From assembly GCA_039045975.1 (NCBI GenBank), contig JBCCJA010000049.1, forward strand, positions 1-31,063: a stretch of DNA of 31,063 nucleotides. The letters are read 5' to 3'. The notes below the pieces were generated by a model. It did no database searches and was not told the DNA's origin. It worked only from the letters and a program-made list of their open reading frames with translations. The translations under genes and the position numbers were made by a program. This document shows positions 1 through 8,255 of this stretch, piece by piece; the first letter of the stretch is position 1; every line of letters begins with the position of its first letter. Source of the stretch: JBCCJA01 sp039045975. GTDB taxonomy: Bacteria > Planctomycetota > Planctomycetia > Planctomycetales > Planctomycetaceae.

Positions 1-1
1 C

Positions 2-109
2 CTGACGACGCTGCCGCCGTGGGTACGCCGGTTCCGCCGCGTAAGGCCGTTCGTGACGGCCAAACTCGCGATCTTCCACACCGCCTCACTCACGACCGAC
101 ATCGCTTAA
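2..109 (+). CDS. Possible 3' end of a truncated gene (strand ambiguous)
   Basis: An open frame enters from the left edge and ends at TAA 107-109, giving 35 residues rich in Arg and hydrophobics (near its start PPWVRRFRR, near its end FHTASLTTDIA). Its third positions are almost all G or C, as in real genes here. The opposite strand, however, has an open frame starting with ATG at 102 and running off the edge with exactly the same third positions, so base composition cannot decide between them. A plus-strand end would be convergent with the hydrolase that follows; a minus-strand start would sit 41 bp downstream of it. No family recognised. Confidence 0.3.
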   Translation: MTTLPPWVRRFRRVRPFVTAKLAIFHTASLTTDIA

Positions 110-143
110 TGCAAAATCCTCGTCACCGCTCGGGCTTTTATCG

Positions 144-941
144 TCAGCCGTACTGCTTGGTGAATTGTGCGATCTCGTCTTCATAACTGTTACCGCGTCG
201 GTCGCCGTGACCCATGCGCGGAATCTTTAAGACTTCCGTCGGCCCCGCGGCCACGTCCGCCAACCGGTCGGCGTGGGCGTGCGGGATCAGCGGGTCCCAC
301 GTGCCGTGAGAGACGAACAGCGGCCGGTCGAAGCCGGCGAGTTTTTCGACCGAGGCGAAGCTATTTCTCATCCGGGCCGCCAGCCACGACCCGCCCGGCC
401 AGCGACGCGGGACGTCGGTGATGCGGGTGAAGGTGCTCTCCAGGATCAGCGCGTCGCAGCCGGCCGTCGTCGCGAGTTCGACCGCGACCGCCCCGCCGAG
501 CGACTGCCCGACGATCAAGACCGGCCCGGCCGCGCGTGATCTTAAATAGGCCAACGCCGCGTGCCCGTCGGCATAAAGGCCGGCCTCGGTCGGCCGGCCG
601 GTGCTGCGGCCGTAGCCGCGGTAGTTGAATGTCAGCACGTCGGCCCCGACCGCGGCCCGCCAGCGGGCCGGGATGTTCCGCCAGCGGTGCAGCGTCCCGC
701 AGTTGCCGTGACAGAACAGGACGGCCGGCCGCGGGAGAGACCGCGGACCGGTCACCTCGGAGCCACCGCATCCCCCGGCCGACGCGGGGGGCTCGCCGGG
801 ATGAAACCGGGCGTCGAGGCGTTCGCCGTCAGCCGTCTTCAGCGTGACTGATTCGAAAGCGACCGGTCGTTCGGGCTGCGGGACCGGGAGCGACGGCCCC
901 CAGTTGTAAAACGTCGCGAGTCGCTCGACGGTCTTGAGCAT
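144..941 (-). CDS. Alpha/beta hydrolase (serine hydrolase, YfhR/ABHD-type)
   Basis: A 265-residue alpha/beta-hydrolase of the prolyl-oligopeptidase-like group. The oxyanion-hole motif FCHGN lies near residues 76-80, followed by the FNYRGYG strand (about 105-111). The nucleophile elbow GQSLGG puts the catalytic Ser at 147; Asp216 (GTWDPLIP) and His245 (MGHGD) complete the triad. The frame is open far upstream, but that part is Arg/Pro-rich and antisense to the next gene, so I start at ATG 941, where hydrolase-like sequence begins. There is no clear signal peptide, although the LPVPQP stretch after the first 16 residues could follow a short membrane-associated helix. The substrate cannot be told; esters or short peptides are typical of the family. 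It lies 53 bp downstream of the RbfA-like gene on the same strand and may share its transcript. Confidence 0.85.
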   Translation of the reverse strand: MLKTVERLATFYNWGPSLPVPQPERPVAFESVTLKTADGERLDARFHPGEPPASAGGCGGSEVTGPRSLPRPAVLFCHGNCGTLHRWRNIPARWRAAVGADVLTFNYRGYGRSTGRPTEAGLYADGHAALAYLRSRAAGPVLIVGQSLGGAVAVELATTAGCDALILESTFTRITDVPRRWPGGSWLAARMRNSFASVEKLAGFDRPLFVSHGTWDPLIPHAHADRLADVAAGPTEVLKIPRMGHGDRRGNSYEDEIAQFTKQYG

Positions 942-994
942 GTCGGCTTCCCCCGAAACGGTCGCCACGAGGACGACCGCGGGGGCGGGCCGGT

Positions 995-1420
995 TCAGTC
1001 GAATTCGGGGACCGCGTCGAAGGGATCGACCGCGGCGGCCTCGAATTCGGTCTCGTCGTACTCGGCGGCGAGCTGCCGCTCGTCGAGACTCGCGACTTGG
1101 AACATCAGGTCGGGCACCTTCCGCCGGCTGATCGCGTGCGCGACCTCGTTGCGGAGCGTGCCGACGACGTGGCCGAGCTTCGCAAGAATCACGGCCGGGT
1201 CGGGGGCGGCGGAGCGGTCGAGCGGCGCGACGGTGACCATCAGCCGCGACGCGTCGGGGGCCGGCTCGACGCGGTCGACGAACAGCATCCGGAGGACGTC
1301 GTCGTCGAGTTCGCCGGTGAGCACGCCCTCCAGCGTGCGGCGCACCTGGGCGCACAACTGCAGCGTCTTGCGGTCCGATGTCCGGCGTCGGCCGCCGGTG
1401 CGTGGGCGTCGGGCGGGCAT
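995..1420 (-). CDS. rbfA: Ribosome-binding factor A (RbfA) family protein
   Basis: A 141-residue protein matching the RbfA layout. A basic N-terminus (about 1-22) precedes a helix with the QVRRTLEGVL pattern that corresponds to the usual RREISEIL region. Next comes a strand where RbfA proteins have VSPDL (here VEPAPDASRLMVTV), and then LRNEVAHAISRRKVPDLMFQV, which fits the family's LR..LA..L.LR..P.L.F signature. RbfA binds the 30S subunit during late 16S rRNA maturation and cold adaptation. The C-terminal 35 residues are acidic and not conserved. Usually rbfA sits beside infB/truB/nusA; here it is followed by a hydrolase and preceded by a sensor kinase, so it is displaced. Divergence from classical RbfA is considerable, so this could be a paralogue. 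Confidence 0.72.
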   Translation of the reverse strand: MPARRPRTGGRRRTSDRKTLQLCAQVRRTLEGVLTGELDDDVLRMLFVDRVEPAPDASRLMVTVAPLDRSAAPDPAVILAKLGHVVGTLRNEVAHAISRRKVPDLMFQVASLDERQLAAEYDETEFEAAAVDPFDAVPEFD

Positions 1421-1625
1421 GGCTGAGTCCTCCGGGCCGGGGCGACAGGCAACATCTCATTGTAGCGAGACGTGCCGTCCGACACGGGAGCGGGCCGAAT
1501 CGTTCGCGGACCCCGTGCCGGTGACAGGCTTGCCCATCGAAGCCCGAGCGGCAGCGCGAAGGAACGGAAAACGGACGAGCCGCCGGCGTCGTCGCCGTTT
1601 CGCGTCACGGCCCGGGCTTTGATCT

Positions 1626-4394
1626 TCAGGCCGGCAGGCGGACGCCACCGTTGCGGACCTTTTCGACGAGCGCCGTCAGGCTGAGGCGTTCGATCGGTTT
1701 GGTCATGTACTCGTCGCAGCCGGCGGCGAGGCAGCGTTCCCGGTCGCCCCGCATGGCGTGGGCGGTCAACGCGACGATCGGGGCGTCGTAGCCGCCCGCC
1801 CGCAGCCGTTCGGTCGCGGTGTAACCGTCGACCTCGGGCATCTGCATGTCCATCAGGACAAGGTCGTACGGGATCTCGCGGGCGGCGACGCGTTCGCAGG
1901 CGACGGCCCCGTTCTCGGCGAGGTCGACGACGCAGCCGGCTTTCTCGAGCAGGAATTTCACCAGCCGACGGTTATCGGCCGCGTCGTCGGTGACGAGGAC
2001 TTCGAGGGGTCGCCGGTCGAGGCGTGACGCGGTCGGGACGGCCTGGGCTGGAGCGATGGGTCCCGCGGCGGCCGGCTCCCCGTGGTCAAAACTCGCCGCG
2101 GCGGGCAAGAGGAGTGTGAAGCAACTGCCCTCGCCCGGTCGGCTTTGGGCCTCGATACGTCCGCCGAGTCGCTCGGCCAGCCTGCGACAGATCGCGAGCC
2201 CGAGGCCGGTCCCGCCGTGCCGACGCGACGTCGAACTGTCGGCCTGACGGAACGGCTCGAAGACGCGTGCGAGGGCGTCCGAGGAGATGCCGATGCCGGT
2301 GTCGCGGACGGAGAAGGCGACCTCGTCACCGCCGCGGCCGACGCGACGGGAGACCTCGACGGTGACCGCGCCGCGGTCGGTGAACTTCACCGCGTTTCCG
2401 ACCAGGTTGATCAAAATCTGACGCAGGCGGAACGCGTCGGTGTGGACCCCGGCCGGGACGTCGGGGGCGACCTCGACGTCGAGCGTGACGGCGTCGTCGG
2501 AGCCGACCGCGTCGGGGCGGACCGAGTCGACGACCTCCCGCACGAGCGGCTCGAGTCGGACGGTGGTCAGGTCGACTTCCAACTTGTCGGCCTCGATCTT
2601 CGACAGGTCAAGGATGTCGTTGACCAGTTGGAGCAGGTGTCGCCCGTTGCGACGGATCGTCTCGACGAACTCCTGGATCATCTCCGGGTCGTGGCGGTCG
2701 CCGAGCAGTTCGGTGAAGCCGAGCATCGCCGTGAGCGGCGTGCGGAGTTCGTGACTCATGTTGGCGAGGAAGCGGCTTTTCGCCCGGTCGGCCTCTTCGG
2801 CCTGCTCGCGGGCGATGCGGAGTTCTTCCTGCCGACGCTTCGTGTCGGTCGTGACGCGGGTGTACATGATCAGCCCGCCGATCTCGCCGTCGGCGGCACG
2901 CCACGGGTGCAGGGCCCACGTGATCCAATCGACGCTGCCGTCCTCCCGCTCGAAACGGTCGTCCTCGGCGGCGAGGACGACACCGTCGCGGATCACGCGT
3001 GCGTGGTTCGCGTCCCACTCGGGCTTCAGATCGGGAAAGACGTCGTTATGCCAGCGGCCGACCAGCGACTCGTCGGGCAGCCCGTAATCGGTCAGGAACT
3101 GTCGGCTGTGCGCGAGATAACGCATCTCGGTGTCGAACATCGCGACGGCGGCGGGGGTGTTCTCGATGAACGACCGGAGCCGCTCTTCGCCGCAGCGGAG
3201 TTCTTCGGCGGACTGTTTTTCGTCCGTGATGTCGAGGGCCGCGCCGCGGTAACCGACCACTTCGCCGGCGTCGTCGAACAGCGGCATGCCGTTGATCCGT
3301 TGCCAGCGGGTCGAGCCGTCGTCGGCGACGACGCGGTGCTCGAGCCCTTTGATCGACGCGCCGCTCGCGAACGCGTTCGCGACCTTCGAACGGAGCCGGT
3401 CGAGGTCTTCGACCGGCACGAAGTCGAACGGCGTGCGTCCGATGACTTCTTCGGCCGGCAGGCCCAGCGACCGCTCGACGGGGCTGGTGACGAACCGGAA
3501 GCGACAGTCGGCGTCGGTCTCCCACAGGTACTCGCCGGCCGCTTCGGCGATGTCACGGAAACGCTGTTCGCTGGCGGCGAGGTCCGACTCGGCCTGGATG
3601 CGGTCGGTCAGGTCTTGGACCTGGGCGAGGATTTCCCGCGGACGCCCGGTGTCGTCGCGGAGCAGCGTCACGCCGCAGAGGACGTTCACCGGCACGCCGT
3701 CGCTGCGGAGCAGCCGTTTCTCCCAAGTCCGCCCGCCGCCGGTGCGGCCGAGGAACATCGCCAGGTTCCGCTCCGACATGCCGACGTCGTCGGCGTGCGT
3801 GATCGACTGCAGTTTCTTGCCGATCAGTTCCTCGGCCGAATAGCCGAGTAAGTCGCAGTAGGCGTCGTTGACCTGGCGGAACTGCCCGTCGAGCCCGATC
3901 AGGCAGGTGCCGACGGTCGACTGCTCGAAACTGCCGCGGAAGCGTTCCTCGCTCTGCCGGAGTTTCTGGAGGGCGTTCTTCTCGTCGGTGACGTCGACGC
4001 TCGTGCCGACGATGATCGCCGCACGCCCGTCGTCGTCGCGGACCGTGACCGCGCCGTTCGCGCGGTGCCACCGCCACTCGCCCGCCTCGGACCGGATGCG
4101 GTACTCGGCCATGAAGCGGTCGTCGCCCGCGTCGAGCTCGGCGAGCACCTGAGTCAGCGTCGCCTCACGGTCGGCCGGATGACACAGCCCGGCCCAACTC
4201 GAGAGCACAGGCGGGAAAGCGGCCTTCTCGTAGCCGAGCATCGCGAACCAGCGGTCGTCGTAGTCGACCTGGTCGTCGTGGACGTCACCGCCCGGGTCGC
4301 GGTACCAGACCCAACTGCCGACGCCGAGGGCGTTCAGAATCAGCGAGATCCCGCCGTCGCGGGCCTGGCTCGGAAGGATCTGCGGGACGGACAT
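1626..4394 (-). CDS. Multi-PAS hybrid sensor histidine kinase with receiver domain
   Basis: About 922 residues with no transmembrane segment, so a cytoplasmic sensor. Four consecutive PAS/PAC units fill roughly residues 15-530; each ends in a DxTDxK/R-type PAC exit that links to the next. The HisKA dimerisation helix contains the phosphorylatable His in NMSHELRTPL. The HATPase domain shows the N box (LINLVGNAVKF), G1 (DTGIGIS), F box (FEPFRQAD) and G2 (GGTGLGLAI). A C-terminal receiver has the DD pair (VTDDAADN), the phospho-acceptor Asp in VLMDMQMP and the Lys in YMTKPIE. There is no HPt domain, so phosphate must pass to a partner elsewhere. The frame stays open to ATG 4478, but those first 28 codons use bases unlike the rest (ATA, TTT, CTT), so I prefer ATG 4394. 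The signal sensed is unknown. Confidence 0.92.
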   Translation of the reverse strand: MSVPQILPSQARDGGISLILNALGVGSWVWYRDPGGDVHDDQVDYDDRWFAMLGYEKAAFPPVLSSWAGLCHPADREATLTQVLAELDAGDDRFMAEYRIRSEAGEWRWHRANGAVTVRDDDGRAAIIVGTSVDVTDEKNALQKLRQSEERFRGSFEQSTVGTCLIGLDGQFRQVNDAYCDLLGYSAEELIGKKLQSITHADDVGMSERNLAMFLGRTGGGRTWEKRLLRSDGVPVNVLCGVTLLRDDTGRPREILAQVQDLTDRIQAESDLAASEQRFRDIAEAAGEYLWETDADCRFRFVTSPVERSLGLPAEEVIGRTPFDFVPVEDLDRLRSKVANAFASGASIKGLEHRVVADDGSTRWQRINGMPLFDDAGEVVGYRGAALDITDEKQSAEELRCGEERLRSFIENTPAAVAMFDTEMRYLAHSRQFLTDYGLPDESLVGRWHNDVFPDLKPEWDANHARVIRDGVVLAAEDDRFEREDGSVDWITWALHPWRAADGEIGGLIMYTRVTTDTKRRQEELRIAREQAEEADRAKSRFLANMSHELRTPLTAMLGFTELLGDRHDPEMIQEFVETIRRNGRHLLQLVNDILDLSKIEADKLEVDLTTVRLEPLVREVVDSVRPDAVGSDDAVTLDVEVAPDVPAGVHTDAFRLRQILINLVGNAVKFTDRGAVTVEVSRRVGRGGDEVAFSVRDTGIGISSDALARVFEPFRQADSSTSRRHGGTGLGLAICRRLAERLGGRIEAQSRPGEGSCFTLLLPAAASFDHGEPAAAGPIAPAQAVPTASRLDRRPLEVLVTDDAADNRRLVKFLLEKAGCVVDLAENGAVACERVAAREIPYDLVLMDMQMPEVDGYTATERLRAGGYDAPIVALTAHAMRGDRERCLAAGCDEYMTKPIERLSLTALVEKVRNGGVRLPA

Positions 4395-4727
4395 CGGCGT
4401 GACCGGGAGGGGGACCGTGGTCAAAGACGCGTCGTGCGCCTTCACGAATATGGGCCACGGAAGAAAGCGTCCGATCACCGACGCGGGGAACGCCGCGGGT
4501 CACCGATGAGGCGGGGCCGGTGCGGGGGGTGGTATCGGTCGAAACGGTCCGGATCGTCATCCCGGATCATTTTCACCGAAGCGGGCAAAAAGTCGGGGTT
4601 TCGACCAGTTGCGGACCGGCCCAATAGAAGGCGGTACCCTCGTGATCTTTCACGGCAATCACTCGACGACCGATGTTCTCGTCGAGTCTTGGGACTTCGA
4701 CAGGTGCATCAGGGGGAGGAAATCCCG
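4395..4727. other. Intergenic region upstream of the sensor kinase
   Basis: Non-coding stretch of about 330 bp between the kinase start and the stop of the small membrane protein gene. Short open frames occur on both strands, but their composition and lack of recognisable residues argue against genes. It should carry the kinase promoter and perhaps a terminator for the upstream gene; I cannot single out convincing -35/-10 boxes or a strong hairpin. Confidence 0.5.
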
Positions 4728-5057
4728 TCATCGAAGGCCGGTCGTGTCAGACAATTCATCAACAGGTTTCGGAGAATGCCGCGACCCAATGAAAGCTCGA
4801 ATGCAGGCATTGATCGACATGATCGAATTGCCGATGAACCAGCAGGCGAGTCCGAACCCGAAGATTGCGAGCACGGGGGCCGAAAGACGCGGTGGATCAA
4901 TCAGGCCGAACCACAGGGCGGTAACCGCAAGCCACCAAATCCACGACCTTTGAAGAAACACTGTGCCTTTGCGGATCGGCCTGAGTAACAGGATCGAACC
5001 CCAAACAGCCGCGGCGACGGCCAAAACAATATTCGGCCCGTGGTTCGGGTACGACAC
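4728..5057 (-). CDS. Small integral membrane protein of unknown function
   Basis: A 109-residue protein starting at GTG 5057. Three hydrophobic stretches look like membrane helices: about residues 9-25 (NIVLAVAAAVWGSILLL), 38-52 (SWIWWLAVTALWFGL) and 60-80 (APVLAIFGFGLACWFIG and onward). The tail after residue 90 is polar. GC content and third-position GC are lower than in neighbouring genes, so it may be recently acquired or simply under weak codon selection. It lies 32 bp downstream of ilvB on the same strand and could be cotranscribed with it. No family recognised; no charged catalytic signature is visible. No clear ribosome site precedes the GTG. Confidence 0.6.
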   Translation of the reverse strand: MSYPNHGPNIVLAVAAAVWGSILLLRPIRKGTVFLQRSWIWWLAVTALWFGLIDPPRLSAPVLAIFGFGLACWFIGNSIMSINACIRAFIGSRHSPKPVDELSDTTGLR

Positions 5058-5089
5058 CGCTGCAACCGTCTAAAGAGTCGGTGCTCGCT

Positions 5090-6880
5090 TTACTCTGTAA
5101 TAATATCGTCCACAGTCTTCCCCGACGGGATCATCGGCAGGACCTGCTCCTGGTAGGGGCAGAGGACCTCCAACAGGTACGGGCCGTCGGCCTCGATCAT
5201 CGTCTTGAGGGCGTCGTCGAGCTTCGCCTTGCTGCGGACGCTCGCGCACGGGATGCCGTAACCCTCGGCGATCTTCACGAAGTCGGGGTAGGGCCGCGGC
5301 GGGATCTTGCCGTCGCCGGCGCCGGCGGCGTGCGGGTCGTCGATCGGACCGAGGTAGGTGTGGGCCCGCCGCCCGCTCATGAAGCGGTCCTCCCACTGCA
5401 CGACCATGCCGAGGTGCTGATTGTTGAGCAGCAGCACCTTGACCGGCAGCTTCTCGCAGGCGAGCGTCGCCAGTTCCTGGATATTCATCTGAAAACTGCC
5501 GTCGCCGTCGATGTCGATGACGAGTTCGTCGGGCTTAACCGCCGCGACGCCCATAGCGGCCGGCAGGCCGAAGCCCATCGTCCCCAGCCCGCTCGACGAC
5601 AGCCAACGCCGCGGCTTGGCGAACTTGAAGAATTGGGCCGACCACATCTGGTGCTGGCCGACGCCGACCGACAGGTACGGATCGCGATGCTTCGACAGCT
5701 CGTAGCACCGCTCGATCGCGTGCTGCTGCAAGATGTCGTCGTCGGCGTCGCGGTATGACAGCGGGAAGTCGTCCTTCCACGCTTTAATTTTTTCGACCCA
5801 GTCGTCGATCTCCGGCACGTCGTCGGGGGTCACGGCGGCGTTCAACGCGACGAGCGTCTTCTTAAGATCGGCGACGACCGGCAGGTGGGCTTCTTTATTT
5901 TTATGGATCTCCGACGCGTCGAGGTCGACGTGGACGATCTTTCCGTGCTTGGCGAACTCTTCGAGCTTGCCCGTGACGCGGTCGTCGAACCGCACGCCGA
6001 ACGCGAGCAGTAAATCGGCCTCGGCCACGGCCCGGTTCGCGGCCACCGTCCCGTGCATGCCGAGCATGTGGACCGACTGGTCGTCGTCGCCCGGGAACGC
6101 GCCGAGGCCCATGACGGTCATCGTGACCGGGATGCCGGTCGCCTTCGCGAACTTCGTCAGTTCGTCGCTGGCGTCGCCGTTCACGCAGCCGCCGCCGACG
6201 TAGAGCATCGGCCGTTTCGCCCGCCGCACCGACGCGAGGATCTGCTTCACCTGCTCCGGCTTCGGCCCGTTCGAGACCGGTCGATAGCCGGGCAGCTTCA
6301 TCGGCGGGTCGAGGTCGACGTCGTCGGTCGAGAGCACGTCGAGCTGGATGTCCTTCGGGAAGTCGATCAGCACCGGGCCCGGCCGGCCCGTCGACGCGAC
6401 GTGGTACGCCTCCTTCACGACCCGGGCGACGTCTTCGATCCGGGTGACCATGTAGTGGTGCTTCGTGATCGCCCGGCTGATCTCGACCATCGGCGTCTCT
6501 TGGAACGCGTCGGAGCCGATCACGCCGGTCGGGACCTGTCCGGTGATGGCGACCATCGGGATCGAATCGAGCTTCGCGTCGGCGATCGCGGTCACGAGGT
6601 TCGTCGCGCCCGGGCCGCTCGTGGCGAAACAGACCCCGACCTCGCCGGTCGAGCGGGCGATCCCCTGGGCCGCGAAGCCGCCGCCCTGTTCATGCCTGGG
6701 CAGGATCGTGCGGAGGTCGTCCTGGGCCTTCAGCAGCGCCTGGTGCAGCGGCATGCTCGCCCCGCCGGGGTAGGCGAAGACGGTCTTCGTGCCGTGGTGC
6801 ACGAGTGCGGCGACGAGGATTTCGGCCCCGTTGATCGTCTTCTCGGCGGTCGACGGGCGGGCGGGTGCGGCGGACGACAT
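5090..6880 (-). CDS. ilvB: Acetolactate synthase, large (catalytic) subunit
   Basis: A 596-residue thiamine-diphosphate enzyme that condenses two pyruvates (or pyruvate and 2-oxobutyrate) at the first common step of valine, leucine and isoleucine synthesis. The N-terminal domain has the AYPGGAS motif and the ThDP-activating Glu64 in RHEQGGGFAAQG, followed by FATSGPGATN. The middle FAD-binding domain (about 200-340) contains LLAFGVRFDDRVTGK. The C-terminal domain carries the ThDP/Mg motif from GDGSFQMN to LLLNNQHLGMVVQW; the Trp in VVQW is the residue linked to 2-oxobutyrate preference in AHAS enzymes. The length is normal for the family. No ilvN regulatory subunit or ilvC lies in the window, so partner genes must be elsewhere. 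Translation starts at ATG 6880 without a strong Shine-Dalgarno site. Confidence 0.97.
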   Translation of the reverse strand: MSSAAPARPSTAEKTINGAEILVAALVHHGTKTVFAYPGGASMPLHQALLKAQDDLRTILPRHEQGGGFAAQGIARSTGEVGVCFATSGPGATNLVTAIADAKLDSIPMVAITGQVPTGVIGSDAFQETPMVEISRAITKHHYMVTRIEDVARVVKEAYHVASTGRPGPVLIDFPKDIQLDVLSTDDVDLDPPMKLPGYRPVSNGPKPEQVKQILASVRRAKRPMLYVGGGCVNGDASDELTKFAKATGIPVTMTVMGLGAFPGDDDQSVHMLGMHGTVAANRAVAEADLLLAFGVRFDDRVTGKLEEFAKHGKIVHVDLDASEIHKNKEAHLPVVADLKKTLVALNAAVTPDDVPEIDDWVEKIKAWKDDFPLSYRDADDDILQQHAIERCYELSKHRDPYLSVGVGQHQMWSAQFFKFAKPRRWLSSSGLGTMGFGLPAAMGVAAVKPDELVIDIDGDGSFQMNIQELATLACEKLPVKVLLLNNQHLGMVVQWEDRFMSGRRAHTYLGPIDDPHAAGAGDGKIPPRPYPDFVKIAEGYGIPCASVRSKAKLDDALKTMIEADGPYLLEVLCPYQEQVLPMIPSGKTVDDIITE

Positions 6881-7105
6881 GGCGGAATCTCGACAGACCG
6901 AAGAAAAACGAACGCAACGATCGGGATGACACGCGGGCCGAAATAGCGGCTCGACGACGGTCCGGGCAAAAAAGTTCAGTCCCGAAGTCTAACCCGTGAC
7001 ACGCGTCTGGGCGACGCAAAGTCTTGGAGTCACCAGCGTTGCCGCGTCAGCGGCGAGTGGCCGTCGGAAAACCCCTACCTTCGCGACGCGCACGGTCCGA
7101 AATGC

Positions 7106-7127
7106 CCTCGCTCCTGACGGAGCAAGG
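7106..7127 (-). terminator. Hairpin just after the gene remnant (possible terminator)
   Basis: Inverted repeat with 8 of 9 paired positions (one C/A mismatch) and loop TGAC. It begins directly after the TAG at 7128-7130 that ends the minus-strand gene remnant. This is the expected place for a transcription terminator on the minus strand, though no long T-run follows. Confidence 0.45.
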
Positions 7128-7253
7128 CTATTCCTTTTCCTTCGACCGGATCCGGAACTGGCCGATGCGGATCGGCTTCGTGCCGCGATGACTCCATAAC
7201 GTCAACAGCGTCTCGTCACCGACCCGCGAAAAGCCGGTGCGCGCCCAAACAGG
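7128..7253 (-). pseudogene. 3' stump of a gene related to the LamG/DUF1080-like gene
   Basis: On the minus strand, directly after the stop of the PEP-CTERM gene and in the same frame, 41 sense codons run to TAG 7128-7130. The translation includes GDETLLTLWSHRG and then GTKPIRIGQFRIRS, which is nearly the exact C-terminus of the intact protein encoded at 8256-9068. Within this, 43 bp are identical to that gene; upstream of the identical block similarity is only loose and at the protein level (a strand ending before GTKP). It has no start of its own. I infer a remnant of a paralogue, or the product of a recombination event, rather than a functional gene. Confidence 0.6.
7143..7185. repeat. 43-bp direct repeat, left copy
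   Basis: Exact copy of 8265-8307, in the same orientation and offset by 1,122 bp. It begins CGACCGGATCC and ends TTCGTGCCG. The identity stops abruptly on both sides. The two copies bracket the low-GC PEP-CTERM gene. Confidence 0.95.
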
Positions 7254-8027
7254 TCATCGCACAAATTCGTCACGGCCGGTCCGATGCCCGTCTCGGCAGA
7301 TCGCACGTCGTTGGATGACTCGTGAGCGGAACACGAGCCCCACACAAGCGAAGACGGCCAGAGCACAACTGCCTGGCTCCGGGACAACGGCAGTCACAAA
7401 TTGTAAGTCATCAAGAAAAATCGCATCTCCGTCGAATCCTAGATTAACAATCTCAATCGAAGCGATCAATCCACCTGACGCGACCCCGTGAAAAATGCGA
7501 TTGTCAAATCCGGATCCAAACCCGATCACGCCGGGTGAACCAATGCTTAAACTGACTTGCGAAATAGCGCCCCCGTTCTGATCGAACATTTCGACCGTCG
7601 TAAACCCGGGCCCAACGTTGCCGATAAACAGCCCCGCGGCTGCGACAGGATTATCAAAAATTACCCGAAATGTATCGGGCACCGAGTCATCAAAACCCGA
7701 CACGCCCAACGATCTCGAGAGCGTGTTGGGAAATGAATTAGCATTGAAGAATCCGAACGCAACTGGATTAAAGACTGAAATCGGCGTTGTCGTCGGAGGG
7801 CTGCCCGGAATGTCGAAAGGCGTAATGTCAAAACCGACAAATTCGCCCCCGCTTAAAGTGCTATTGGTGGGCAGAGAATCAAAGTCTTCAATCGTTAAGT
7901 CGCCGACAGACTGTGCAAACGCGATCTGGTCTGAGAAAACCTGTGTCGAAGCCGCCGCGGACACTTGCGCAACAAAAAGGAATGTAATTGCGAAAGCGTA
8001 TCGGATCACGAATTCTATCGAACTCAT
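7254..8027 (-). CDS. PEP-CTERM sorting domain-containing secreted protein
   Basis: A 257-residue exported protein. Residues 1-26 form a signal peptide (hydrophobic core FAITFLFVAQVSAAAS). The body is a beta-rich, Gly/Asp/Asn-rich domain without an obvious enzyme signature. Near the C-terminus, VPEPGSCALAVFACVGLVF followed by basic residues RSRVIQRR is a typical PEP-CTERM signal: PEP motif, membrane helix, positive cluster. Exosortase would cleave it during surface or extracellular-matrix delivery. An atypical 16-residue hydrophilic tail follows the basic cluster before the stop, which may reflect a rearranged 3' end. Base composition is far lower in GC than in neighbouring genes, and codons such as TTA and ATA are common, suggesting transfer or relaxed codon selection. 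No exosortase gene lies in the window. Confidence 0.85.
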   Translation of the reverse strand: MSSIEFVIRYAFAITFLFVAQVSAAASTQVFSDQIAFAQSVGDLTIEDFDSLPTNSTLSGGEFVGFDITPFDIPGSPPTTTPISVFNPVAFGFFNANSFPNTLSRSLGVSGFDDSVPDTFRVIFDNPVAAAGLFIGNVGPGFTTVEMFDQNGGAISQVSLSIGSPGVIGFGSGFDNRIFHGVASGGLIASIEIVNLGFDGDAIFLDDLQFVTAVVPEPGSCALAVFACVGLVFRSRVIQRRAICRDGHRTGRDEFVR

Positions 8028-8255
8028 TTATGCTTGCCCATTATGTGATCTACCCATGCAGTCGTGAGTAGATATACCGCGTCGGCCACGAAACCGGAAG
8101 GTCAAAAACACAGTTAAGTGATTACGGATCAGATCTTCACCGAGATCGAAACTCCGCTCGAGGGCAGGACGAAAGAATCGATCCCGATCGAAGTATCCAC
8201 CAAACGCAGCATGTACGAGTTCCAATAAAATATCCGTGAATATCATCCGAGTCGC

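Noticed and set aside
2082..3851. 589-codon plus-strand frame antisense to the sensor kinase
   Set aside because: Mirror of a strongly recognisable kinase gene in GC-rich DNA; Asp/Val/Arg-rich translation without domains.
6053..6946. 297-codon plus-strand frame antisense to ilvB
   Set aside because: Shadow of acetolactate synthase; translation is His/Arg/Asp-rich and low in complexity.
8028..8246. 72-codon minus-strand frame ending directly before the PEP-CTERM start (TAA then ATG)
   Set aside because: No recognisable domain, Arg/Phe-rich composition and location in the promoter region of the PEP-CTERM gene. The tight junction is notable but not enough to call a gene.
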